Assembly (NCBI GenBank): GCA_041908165.1
Contig: JAYRFV010000042.1
Location: forward strand, 62,001 to 126,000
DNA: 64,000 nucleotides
Source of the DNA: JACQZU01 sp041908165
GTDB taxonomy: Bacteria > Acidobacteriota > Holophagae > Holophagales > Holophagaceae
Direction of reading: 5' to 3'
In this document: one piece after another, positions 25,290 to 32,784 of the stretch
Layout of the letters: each line of letters begins with the position of its first letter
How positions within the stretch are numbered: position 1 is the first letter of the stretch
Translations under genes and position numbers: made by a program
The notes under the pieces: generated by a model
Database searches by the model: none
Seen by the model: only the letters and a program-made list of their open reading frames with translations
What the model was told of the DNA's origin: nothing

Positions 25290-27065
25290 ATGGATCCGGA
25301 TGCACTGCAGTCAGCCCTGCGCAGGGTCGAGGCGGCCTTCCGCGGCGGCGCGCCGCAGGCCCTCTGGGACGCCTGCGCCGGGCTCCTGGCGCTGGCCCCC
25401 GGCCACCCCGCGGGCCTGAACCTGGCCGGCCTGGCGGCCCTCCGCCTGGGGCGGGAGGCGGAGGGCCTGGACCTGCTCCGCGAATCGACCCGGCTCGAGC
25501 CCGCGAATCCCGCCCTGTGGCTGAACCTCGGCGGGGAGCTGCTGCGCCGGGGCCACCCCGAGGAGGCCCTGTCGGCCTTCCGCCAGCCGGCCCTCCGGGC
25601 GACGCCGGGACCGGCCCTGCTGGGCCAGGGGAACTGCCTGATGGAGCTGGACCACCCCGCCGAGGCGGAGGCCTGCTTCGGCCGGGTGCCGCCGGGCCAG
25701 CCGGAATCCCTGCCGGCCCTGCACGCGCGGGCCTCGGCCCTGCTGGTGCTGGGCCGCTGGGGGGCGGCGCGGGACCTGCTCGAGGGCCCCCTGGCGCGCT
25801 TCGGCCCGGCGGACTCCACCCGCCTGTTCGCCCTGAACTACGACCCCGCCCTGCCCGCCCGCGCGGTCCTGGCCGCCCCCGCCGCCGGGGGCCGCCGGTT
25901 GGGCGGTCCCGCGCCCCCCCCGGTGGACGCCGACCCGGAGCGGCGGCTGCGGATCGGCTACGTCTCGCCGGACTTCCGCCGCCACAGCTGCGCCTTCTTC
26001 TTCGAGCCCCTGCTCGAAGCCCACGATCCCGCCGAGGTCGAGGTCTTCCTCTACTCCGAGACGGCCCGCGAGGATGCCACCACCGCCCGCCTGAAGGCGC
26101 GCGCCGACCACTGGCGGCCCACGGCGGGCCTCGCCGATGCGGAGGTGGCCGCCATGGTGCGCGCCGACCGCATCGACCTGCTGGTGGACTTGGCCGGGCA
26201 CACCGCCGGGAACCGCCTGCCGGTCTTCGCCCTCAGGCCCGCGCCCCTGCAGCTCACCTGGCTCGGCTACCCGGGCAGCACCGGCCTCGCCTGCTTCGCC
26301 GGGCGGCTGACCGACGCCTGGGCTGATCCGCCCGAGGCTGATCCGCCCGAGGCTGGTCTGCCCGAAGCTGATCCGCCGGCCACGGAACCGCTGCTCCGGC
26401 TGCCCCACTTCCTCTGCTACGGACCGCCGGAAGCGGCGCCCGCGCCGGGTCCGCCGCCCTGTCTGGGCGGGGGGCCGCCCACCTTCGGCTCCTTCAATGC
26501 TCCGGCCAAGCTGAACGCGGGCGTCCTGGACCTGTGGGCCCGGCTCCTCCAGGAGGTGCCCGGCTCGCGGCTGCTGCTGAAGGGCCGCGGCCTCGGGGCG
26601 GCCGCGGCGCAGGACCCGATCCTCGAAGGGTTCCGGAGCCGCGGCGTCCGCCCGGACCGGATCGCCTGCATGGGCTGGATCCCGGAGGGGGACGCTCCGC
26701 TCTCCGGCTACCGGCTGGTGGACGTGGCCCTCGACCCCTTCCCCTACAACGGCACGACCACCACCTGCGAGGCGCTCTGGATGGGGGTTCCGGTGGTCGT
26801 CCTGGCTGGGGACCGCCACGCCGGCCGGGTGGGCGTCAGCCTGCTGCAGGCGGCCGGGCTGGCGGACTGGGTCGCCGCCTCGGCGGCGGACTACCTGCGG
26901 ATCGCCGCGGGCCTCGCCACGGCGCCGGAACGGCTGGCGGAGCTCCGGACGTCCCTGCGCCCGCGGCTGCAGGCCTCGCCGCTGTGCGACGGCGCGGCCT
27001 TCGCCCGGTCCATGGAGGCCCTCTACCGGCGGCTGTGGCGCGGGGCGGCCGGCGGAGGGGCCTGA
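25290..27065 (+). CDS. TPR protein with GT41 (O-GlcNAc-transferase/SPINDLY-like) domain
   Basis: A 591-residue protein. Residues about 1-190 are TPR-like helical repeats (LNLAGLAALRLGREAEGLDL, LWLNLGGELLRRGHPEEALS). Residues about 215-590 are the split GT41 catalytic domain: RIGYVSPDFRRHSCAFFFEP, IDLLVDLAGHTAGNRLPVFA, QLTWLGYPGSTGL, FGSFNAPAKLNAGVLDLWAR, LDPFPYNGTTTTCEALWMG and GDRHAGRVGVSLL. These motifs bind UDP-GlcNAc or GDP-fucose in relatives. A Pro/Asp-rich tandem repeat interrupts the two halves. GGAAGG precedes the ATG. It follows arsC by 28 nt but is functionally distinct, and overlaps the next gene by one base. Acceptor unknown. Confidence 0.9.
   Translation: MDPDALQSALRRVEAAFRGGAPQALWDACAGLLALAPGHPAGLNLAGLAALRLGREAEGLDLLRESTRLEPANPALWLNLGGELLRRGHPEEALSAFRQPALRATPGPALLGQGNCLMELDHPAEAEACFGRVPPGQPESLPALHARASALLVLGRWGAARDLLEGPLARFGPADSTRLFALNYDPALPARAVLAAPAAGGRRLGGPAPPPVDADPERRLRIGYVSPDFRRHSCAFFFEPLLEAHDPAEVEVFLYSETAREDATTARLKARADHWRPTAGLADAEVAAMVRADRIDLLVDLAGHTAGNRLPVFALRPAPLQLTWLGYPGSTGLACFAGRLTDAWADPPEADPPEAGLPEADPPATEPLLRLPHFLCYGPPEAAPAPGPPPCLGGGPPTFGSFNAPAKLNAGVLDLWARLLQEVPGSRLLLKGRGLGAAAAQDPILEGFRSRGVRPDRIACMGWIPEGDAPLSGYRLVDVALDPFPYNGTTTTCEALWMGVPVVVLAGDRHAGRVGVSLLQAAGLADWVAASAADYLRIAAGLATAPERLAELRTSLRPRLQASPLCDGAAFARSMEALYRRLWRGAAGGGA
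26322..26381 (+). repeat. Four tandem 15-bp units inside the GT41 gene
   Basis: Units of 15 bp at 26322, 26337, 26352 and 26367; the first two are identical (gctgatccgcccgag). They encode ADPPE-ADPPE-AGLPE-ADPPA, an acidic proline-rich linker between the two lobes of the glycosyltransferase. The unit length keeps the frame whatever the copy number. Confidence 0.85.
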
Positions 27066-27646
27066 TGCACCTGCTGGCGGTCTCCCCGGGCACCGGCTGG
27101 GAACCCGGCCGCTGGCGGGCGGTCCTCGGCGCCGGCATCGACGCCTTGCTGGTCCGGGAGAAGCAGCTGGAGGCCCGGCCCCTGCTGGACCTGGTCCGGC
27201 GGGTCCAGGACCTGTCGCCCGGTCTGGAGCTGTGGGTGGCCGGCCGGCTGGACGTTGCCCTGGCGGCCGGGGCCGGGCTTCACGCGCCGGAGGCCTACCC
27301 CGACCTGGACCCCGCCCTGCTGCCCCTCTCCCGGCCCCTGCACGCCGAGGCCCAGTGGCCGGCCCGGCGCGGGGCCGCGCAGCTGCTGGTGGCCCCGGTC
27401 CACGCAACGCCGGGCAAGGGCCGGCCCTGGGGCGCGGCCCGGCTGCACCGGTTCCTCGACGGGCTGCCGCCGGAGGGGCCCCGGCTGCTGGCCCTGGGCG
27501 GGGTCGACCCCGCCGCGGCGGGCGGGCTGCGCCATCCTCGCCTGGCCGGCGTCGCCGCCATCCGGGCGCTCTGGGAGGCCCCCGATCCCCGGCGGACCGT
27601 GGACGCCTTCAGGGCGTCCTGGGACGGCCGGCCAGGGCCTGGCTGA
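27065..27646 (+). CDS. TenI/thiamine-phosphate-synthase-like protein
   Basis: A 193-residue TIM-barrel protein related to ThiE/TenI: GIDALLVREKQLEARPLLDL matches the conserved R-E-K-x-L segment, and LLALGGVDPAAAGGLRHPRL with GVAAIRALWEA matches the phosphate-binding C-terminal strands. The central ThiE substrate residues are weakly conserved, so it may be a TenI-like protein of other function rather than a thiamin enzyme. It starts at the TGATG overlap with the GT41 gene. Its last 38 nt overlap the 3' end of the convergent TPR gene. Confidence 0.7.
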   Translation: MHLLAVSPGTGWEPGRWRAVLGAGIDALLVREKQLEARPLLDLVRRVQDLSPGLELWVAGRLDVALAAGAGLHAPEAYPDLDPALLPLSRPLHAEAQWPARRGAAQLLVAPVHATPGKGRPWGAARLHRFLDGLPPEGPRLLALGGVDPAAAGGLRHPRLAGVAAIRALWEAPDPRRTVDAFRASWDGRPGPG

Positions 27647-29138
27647 GGTCCTCGCGCAACCGCCGCAGCGGTTCGGTCCAGTCGCCGGGCCGGGCCTGCC
27701 TCAGCAGCCGGTGCTCCGGATACCACTCCGTCCGGTCCACCCCCCGCAGCCAGCGCCATTCGGCGGGTTCCGGCAGCAGCAGCCAGACCGGCCGGCCCAG
27801 CGCCCCGGCCAGGTGGGCGACGCTGCTGTCGATGCTCACCACCGCGTCGAGTCCGGCGACGATCGCGGCGGTGTCGGTGAAGTCCAGCACCTCCCCCATC
27901 CAGTCGTGCAGGGCCACCGCCCCCACGCCGCCTTCGGCGCGCTCCTTCTGCAGGGAGACCAGCTGGACCGGGAGGCCCTGCATCGCCTGCAGCAGCGCGG
28001 CCAGCCCGGGGCTGCGGCGGTGGTCGTCCCAGTGCAGGCGGTTGCCGAGCCAGACCAGCCCGACCTTGAAGCCGGCCGCCTCCTCCAGCCGGCTCCGCCA
28101 GGCTTCCTGTGCCGCCGCCGGGACCGTCAGGTAGGGCGTGCGCGGCAGGTCCCGCGGCCGCCAGCCGGTGCGCAGCGGCAGGCTCAGCAGCCAGGTCTGG
28201 GCGTCCACCGGCCCCGGCGGCTCCTGCGGGCCGGTGACGGCCACCGGCCAGCCCTGCGCCGCCAGCAGCCCGAGCAGCGGATTCTGCGAGCCCTGGGGAC
28301 GCTGCAGCACGACCTGCACGCCTTCTTCCAGCAGCCGCGCCACGTAGCGGATGAACTGGAAGGTGTCGCCGAGGCCCTGCTCCAGGCGCACGAGCAGGCG
28401 CAGGCCGGGCCGGATCCGGCCGTCCCACTCCGGCGCGAAGTCCTGCATGGGGAAGGCCGGATTGGCGCCGCCGCCGCGGCGGGATTCGTATTCGGCCCAG
28501 CCCTCCGCCCACCGGCCCCGGCCGAGCAGGCTGCAGGCCCAGTGGAACCGCACGTAGGGATCGGCCGGGTGGGCGTCCTTCGCCTGTTCGAAGGCTAGGT
28601 CGGCCTCCTCCAGCCGGCCCTGGTCTTGCAGCAGTTGGGCCCGCTGCAGCAGCGCCTCCCGGCGGGACGGATCCAGGGCCAGCGCACGCCCGGTGGCGGC
28701 GGCGCTCTCCTCGAGCCGGTCCAGGTGCCTCAGGGTGGTGGCCTTCCGGACCCAGAGCGCCGGGTCCAGCGGCGCGAGGGCGGTGGCCTCCTCGAAGAGG
28801 GCGAGGGCCTCGGACTCGCGGCCGAGGAGGTCCAGGGCCATGGCCAGTTCCGACATCGGCTCCACCCAGGCCGGGGCGGCCTGCAGCGCCCGCCGGAAGT
28901 GGAACTCGGCCTGGTCGAAGCGGTTGGCCATGAGGGCCAGCCTGCCCATCTGGAACTGCAGCCGCGGGTGGGCCGGGTGCCGCTGGAGGAGCGAGTAGTA
29001 GCCCTGGCCGGCCGCCGGGACGGCCCCGCGGGCGTGGTCGGCCATCGCCCGGCGCAGGACCTCCAGTTCCTCCGCCGACAGCGCAGGGCCGGGGTCGGTG
29101 AGCGAGGCTGGGGCGTTCAGGGCGGGATCGGGAAGCAT
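27609..29138 (-). CDS. TPR protein with GT9-like C-terminal domain
   Basis: A 509-residue protein. Residues about 30-230 are TPR repeats (PRLQFQMGRLALMANRFDQA, ALALFEEATALAPLDPALWV, ALLQRAQLLQDQGRLEEADL). Residues about 265-490 resemble the heptosyltransferase/GT9-like module often fused to TPRs: RLEQGLGDTFQFIRYV, FKVGLVWLGNRLHWDDHRRS, LDFTDTAAIVAGLDAVVSID and SSVAHLAGALGRPVWLLLPE. It probably transfers sugars or scaffolds a glycosylation complex. The ATG at 29138 has GAGG upstream; a TTG at 29147 is less likely. Convergent with the TenI-like gene (38-nt overlap). Confidence 0.82.
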   Translation of the reverse strand: MLPDPALNAPASLTDPGPALSAEELEVLRRAMADHARGAVPAAGQGYYSLLQRHPAHPRLQFQMGRLALMANRFDQAEFHFRRALQAAPAWVEPMSELAMALDLLGRESEALALFEEATALAPLDPALWVRKATTLRHLDRLEESAAATGRALALDPSRREALLQRAQLLQDQGRLEEADLAFEQAKDAHPADPYVRFHWACSLLGRGRWAEGWAEYESRRGGGANPAFPMQDFAPEWDGRIRPGLRLLVRLEQGLGDTFQFIRYVARLLEEGVQVVLQRPQGSQNPLLGLLAAQGWPVAVTGPQEPPGPVDAQTWLLSLPLRTGWRPRDLPRTPYLTVPAAAQEAWRSRLEEAAGFKVGLVWLGNRLHWDDHRRSPGLAALLQAMQGLPVQLVSLQKERAEGGVGAVALHDWMGEVLDFTDTAAIVAGLDAVVSIDSSVAHLAGALGRPVWLLLPEPAEWRWLRGVDRTEWYPEHRLLRQARPGDWTEPLRRLREDLSQALAGRPRTP

Positions 29139-29181
29139 GGGCCTCAACCGGACGGCAGGGCGCAGCGGGCCCTGGACCAGC

Positions 29182-30912
29182 CTATCCCGGTTTCACCGCG
29201 CCCAGGTGCACCGCCAGGGTGCGGCGCAGGTCCTCGGCCCGGAACGGCTTCGCGACGAAGCCGTCCATGCCGCAGGCCAGGCAGCGCTCGCGGTCGCCCT
29301 CCAGGGCGTTGGCGGTCATGGCGACGATCGGCGTGCGCCGGCCCTTCTCGCGCAGCCGCCAGCGGCGGGTGGCCTCATAGCCGTCGAGCACCGGCATCTG
29401 GCAGTCCATGAGCACCAGGTCGAAGCCCTCCTCCAGGCGGCCGAGCGCGGCCAGACCGTCCTCGGCGCGCTCCACCTCGAGGCCGAAGCGCTTCAGGACC
29501 ATCAGCGCCAGCCGCTGGTTCACCGGATTGTCCTCCACCAGCAGCACCCGTCCGGAGAGGGTCCCGGGGGTTTCCCGGGGGGGCTCTGGCGGGGCGACCG
29601 CCGCCGCGGCCAGCGGCAGGGTGAACCCGAAGGTGGAGCCGAAGCCGGCTTCGCTGGTCACCCCGATCCGGCCCCCCATCAGCTCCACCAGCCGCTGGCT
29701 GATGTAGAGGCCCAGCCCGGTGCCGCCGAAGCGCCGGGACATCGAGGCGTCGGCCTGGCTGAAGGGCCGGAACAGCCGGTCCACCTGGTCCGCGGTCATG
29801 CCGATGCCGGTGTCGGCCACCTCGAAGCGGATGCAGCCCTCGGCCCGGTCCACCCGCAGGCGCACCTCGCCCTGGCCGGTGAACTTCACCGCATTGCCGA
29901 GCAGGTTGTTGAGCACCTGGCGGAGCCGGTTGCCGTCCCCCAGGACGCCCGAGGGGAGCTCCGGGTCCAGGGTCCAGCCCAGCCGGAGGCCCTTCTGCTC
30001 GGCGACCACCTGCTGCAGGCTGGCGACGCCTTTGACCAGGGCGGCCAGGTCGAAGGGGACGCGCTCCACCTCCAGCCGGCCCGCTTCCATCTTGGACACG
30101 TCAAGGATGTCGTTGAGGATCGCCAGCAGGCTCTCGGCGGAATCGCGCACGGTGCCGGCGAGTTTGGCCTGCTCCCGGCCCAGGGGCGTGGCCAGCAGCA
30201 GGTTGGTCATGCCGATCACCCCGTTCATGGGCGTCCGGATCTCGTGGCTCATGTTGGCCAGGAACTCCGACTTGGCGCGGTTGGCCGCCTCGGCTAGGTC
30301 GCGGGCGGCGCCCAGGTCGCGGGTGAGGGTCAGCCGGTCGAGGAACCGGGCCAACTGGTGTCCGATGCTGTCGAGCACCTCCAGGAACACCGGCTCGGCC
30401 TCGAGGAAGGTCTGGCCGAGCGCGAGCAGGCAGCCGCGGGGACCCCGGCTGCAGCGCACCGGCACGGCGAAGGCGGTGCAGCAGTCGCGGCGCAGGGCCT
30501 CCGGCAGGTCGGTGACCTGCTCCAGGTCGAAGCGCCAGAGCACGGCGTCCTGGTCGAGGGCGGCCTCGGCCAGGCCGCCCGGCGGGGGCCGGAAGTCCTT
30601 TCCGTCCACCCCTTCGGGCTCCCCCGGGAAGACGTGCCGGAGGGCCATGCCCTCCTCCCGGCGCTCGACGTAGGCCGCGACCTTCCAGTCGAAGACCGAG
30701 CAGAGCGCCTCCATGATCGCCTCGAAGGCGGCCTCGGCCCGGTCCGCCTCGCTGAGGATGCGGCCCACCGCCACCTGGGCGTTCAACCGGCGGTTGGCGA
30801 GGCGCAGCTCGTTGCGCTGGAACAGGGTGCCCTGCAGCACCTGGTGCATGTCCGCCTGCTCCCGGGCCAGCAGCCGCTCGAGCTCGCCGATGCGCGCCTG
30901 GGCCTCCTCCAT
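29182..30912 (-). CDS. Hybrid sensor histidine kinase (GAF-like, HisKA, HATPase, receiver)
   Basis: From the ATG at 30912 it has 576 residues: a short coiled coil (1-45), a GAF-like domain (about 45-195), HisKA with phospho-His223 in ANMSHEIRTPMNGVIGM, HATPase_c (NAVKFTGQGEVRLRV, GTGLGLYISQRLVELMGG) and a receiver with Asp503 in VLMDCQMPVLDGYEA and Lys in VAKPF. No membrane segment, so it is a soluble sensor, possibly feeding a Hpt such as the one at 55254. The N-terminus is uncertain: the frame continues upstream as RDDEYLLFGEE, but no normal start exists there unless one G is removed from the run at 30985-30989. Confidence 0.9.
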   Translation of the reverse strand: MEEAQARIGELERLLAREQADMHQVLQGTLFQRNELRLANRRLNAQVAVGRILSEADRAEAAFEAIMEALCSVFDWKVAAYVERREEGMALRHVFPGEPEGVDGKDFRPPPGGLAEAALDQDAVLWRFDLEQVTDLPEALRRDCCTAFAVPVRCSRGPRGCLLALGQTFLEAEPVFLEVLDSIGHQLARFLDRLTLTRDLGAARDLAEAANRAKSEFLANMSHEIRTPMNGVIGMTNLLLATPLGREQAKLAGTVRDSAESLLAILNDILDVSKMEAGRLEVERVPFDLAALVKGVASLQQVVAEQKGLRLGWTLDPELPSGVLGDGNRLRQVLNNLLGNAVKFTGQGEVRLRVDRAEGCIRFEVADTGIGMTADQVDRLFRPFSQADASMSRRFGGTGLGLYISQRLVELMGGRIGVTSEAGFGSTFGFTLPLAAAAVAPPEPPRETPGTLSGRVLLVEDNPVNQRLALMVLKRFGLEVERAEDGLAALGRLEEGFDLVLMDCQMPVLDGYEATRRWRLREKGRRTPIVAMTANALEGDRERCLACGMDGFVAKPFRAEDLRRTLAVHLGAVKPG

Positions 30913-31088
30913 GGAGGCGGGCTCGGCGCGGGCCGGGGCGGCCGGCGCGGCCTCCTCTCCGAAGAGCAGGTACTCGTCGTCCCTGGGGGTTCATCCTGGA
31001 ACGCATCGGCAGGTGGCCCTGCGGCCTCCAGTCCGGGCTTCCCAGGGTCTACACTGACCCGGGCGGCCCCCCTCGACGAGGTGAACCG

Positions 31089-32516
31089 GTGTTTCGCGAC
31101 CTGCACCAGCGCGTCAGCCCGCAGCGGCGCATCCTCGCCTGGGTGATCCTGGCGGCCCTGCTGGCCGCCAGCGCCTTCTACGCGCCCCGGCTGTCCGGCA
31201 ACCCGGCCATCCTGCGGCTGTCCCAGACCGTCTTCTGGGGCGCGGTGTCCTTCCTGGCGGTGCGGGCCGGCATCTGGCTGCTCGTCGACCCCCTGCTCCG
31301 CCAGCGGCAGGCCGCCACCCCGGGCTTCGCCCGCGACATCCTGGTGTTCGCCCTCTACGCCGTGGCCGTGGGCGGCGTGCTCCGCCACGCGCTGGGCGTG
31401 AGCCTCCTGCAGCTGCTGGGCACCGGCGCGATCGTCGCCGCCGTGGTCGGCCTGTCCCTGCAGGAGGTGCTCGGCAACCTGTTCGCCGGCATCAGCCTGC
31501 ACCTCGACCCGAGCTTCCAGGAGGGGGACTGGATCGAGGTGTCCGGCACGCTGCGCGGCGGCAGCGGCCGCGAGACCTACGTCGGCCAGGTGGAGGCCAT
31601 GACCTGGCGCACCGTGCAGATGCGCACGGAGAACGGCGATACCGACATCTTCCCGAACCGGGTGCTGGCCCAGGCGGTGGTCACCAACCTCTACGCCCCC
31701 GCCGGCTTCCACCGGCGCACCACGCGGGTGGTGGTGGAACCGCATCCGGACCTGCATGTCGCCGTGGGCAAGCTCACCCTCGCCCTCGCGGGGATCCCCC
31801 ATGTTCCGGAGCACCGGCCCGAGGTGGTGGTCTGGGGCTCGGACCTGGGCGGTGCCGTGCTGGAGCTCCGGGTCTGGGCGCTCGGGTTCCGGCATGGCCG
31901 GGCGGCGGTCTTCCAGGCCTCGCGGCTGGCCGCCTCCGTCCTCACCCGGGAAGGCTTCGCCCTGCTCGGGCCCTGCGGGCCGACCGCGCCGCACCGGCAG
32001 GCGCCCCAGCCCAGCGACGACCTGATGGACGACCTGGTCGCGCGCCTGCGGCTGCCGGGACACTGGTCCCAGGACCTGCGGGCCCACCTGCACCTGAGGA
32101 AGCTGGCCCCGGGCGAAGGGGTGATCCGCGAGGGCGATCCGGGGCAGTCCCTGTTCGCGGTGGTCCGGGGCACCCTGCACGTGGTCCGCGCGGTCGAGCG
32201 CACCGAGCCCTACACCGGCCTGTTCTGGGAGGTGGTGGCCGTGCTCGGCCCGGGCGAGTGGTTCGGCGAGGCCTCCCTGCTCACCGGGGCGCCCCGCAAC
32301 GCCACCGTGGTCGCCGCCGAGGAGGCCCTGCTGGTGGAGATCCCCAAGGCGGGCTTCGAGGCCAGCCTGAAGCGGGAACCGGAACTGGTGGAGCGGCTCG
32401 TGGACCTGATGGAATCCCGGCAGGCGCCCGAGGAGCGCCCCACCGAGACCCGCCGCGACCTCGCCCGGCAGGCCTGGATGCGACAGATCCGCACCTGGTT
32501 CAGCATCGGCGGATAA
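31089..32516 (+). CDS. MscS-type channel with cyclic-nucleotide-binding domain
   Basis: A 475-residue protein. About four N-terminal membrane helices are followed by the MscS pore and beta domain (GAIVAAVVGLSLQEVLGNLF, AGISLHLDPSFQEGDWIEV). Residues about 320-440 are a CNMP-binding jelly roll: LAPGEGVIREGDPGQSLFAV, GEWFGEASLLTGAPRNATVV, containing the F-G-E-x-S-L-L-x-x-x-x-R-x-A/T phosphate-binding cassette. This architecture is the bacterial cyclic-nucleotide-gated MscS group. It starts with GTG after GAGGTGA. It could link cyclic-nucleotide level or tension to ion flux; ligand specificity is not readable. Confidence 0.9.
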   Translation: MFRDLHQRVSPQRRILAWVILAALLAASAFYAPRLSGNPAILRLSQTVFWGAVSFLAVRAGIWLLVDPLLRQRQAATPGFARDILVFALYAVAVGGVLRHALGVSLLQLLGTGAIVAAVVGLSLQEVLGNLFAGISLHLDPSFQEGDWIEVSGTLRGGSGRETYVGQVEAMTWRTVQMRTENGDTDIFPNRVLAQAVVTNLYAPAGFHRRTTRVVVEPHPDLHVAVGKLTLALAGIPHVPEHRPEVVVWGSDLGGAVLELRVWALGFRHGRAAVFQASRLAASVLTREGFALLGPCGPTAPHRQAPQPSDDLMDDLVARLRLPGHWSQDLRAHLHLRKLAPGEGVIREGDPGQSLFAVVRGTLHVVRAVERTEPYTGLFWEVVAVLGPGEWFGEASLLTGAPRNATVVAAEEALLVEIPKAGFEASLKREPELVERLVDLMESRQAPEERPTETRRDLARQAWMRQIRTWFSIGG

Positions 32517-32535
32517 TGGTGCCGGGGGTGCGGCC

Positions 32536-32784
32536 ATGGACATACCGGAGGACATCCAGGCCCTGGTGGACCAGTTCGGGGAGGCGCTGGTGGAGGCCGT
32601 GGTGCGCGACGCCCGCGGCCAGGAGCTTGCGGCCCGCCTGCAGGAGCGCGGCTACGACCTCGCTCTGGCGGTGGAGGCCACCCTCAGCCTGACCCTCCGG
32701 CGGCCGGAGGGTGAGGACGCGCCGGCGGACTTCTCCGCCGAGGACCGGGCCTTCCTGCACACCTTCAAGATCTCCCTCGAATGA
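32536..32784 (+). CDS. Small hypothetical protein preceding rlmN
   Basis: An 82-residue protein with two predicted helices and an acidic C-terminal segment (DIPEDIQALVDQFGEALVEA, RDARGQELAARLQERGYDLA, FSAEDRAFLHTFKISLE). It starts 19 nt after the channel gene and overlaps the rlmN start by 4 nt, so it is co-translated with rlmN. No family recognised. Confidence 0.7.
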   Translation: MDIPEDIQALVDQFGEALVEAVVRDARGQELAARLQERGYDLALAVEATLSLTLRRPEGEDAPADFSAEDRAFLHTFKISLE

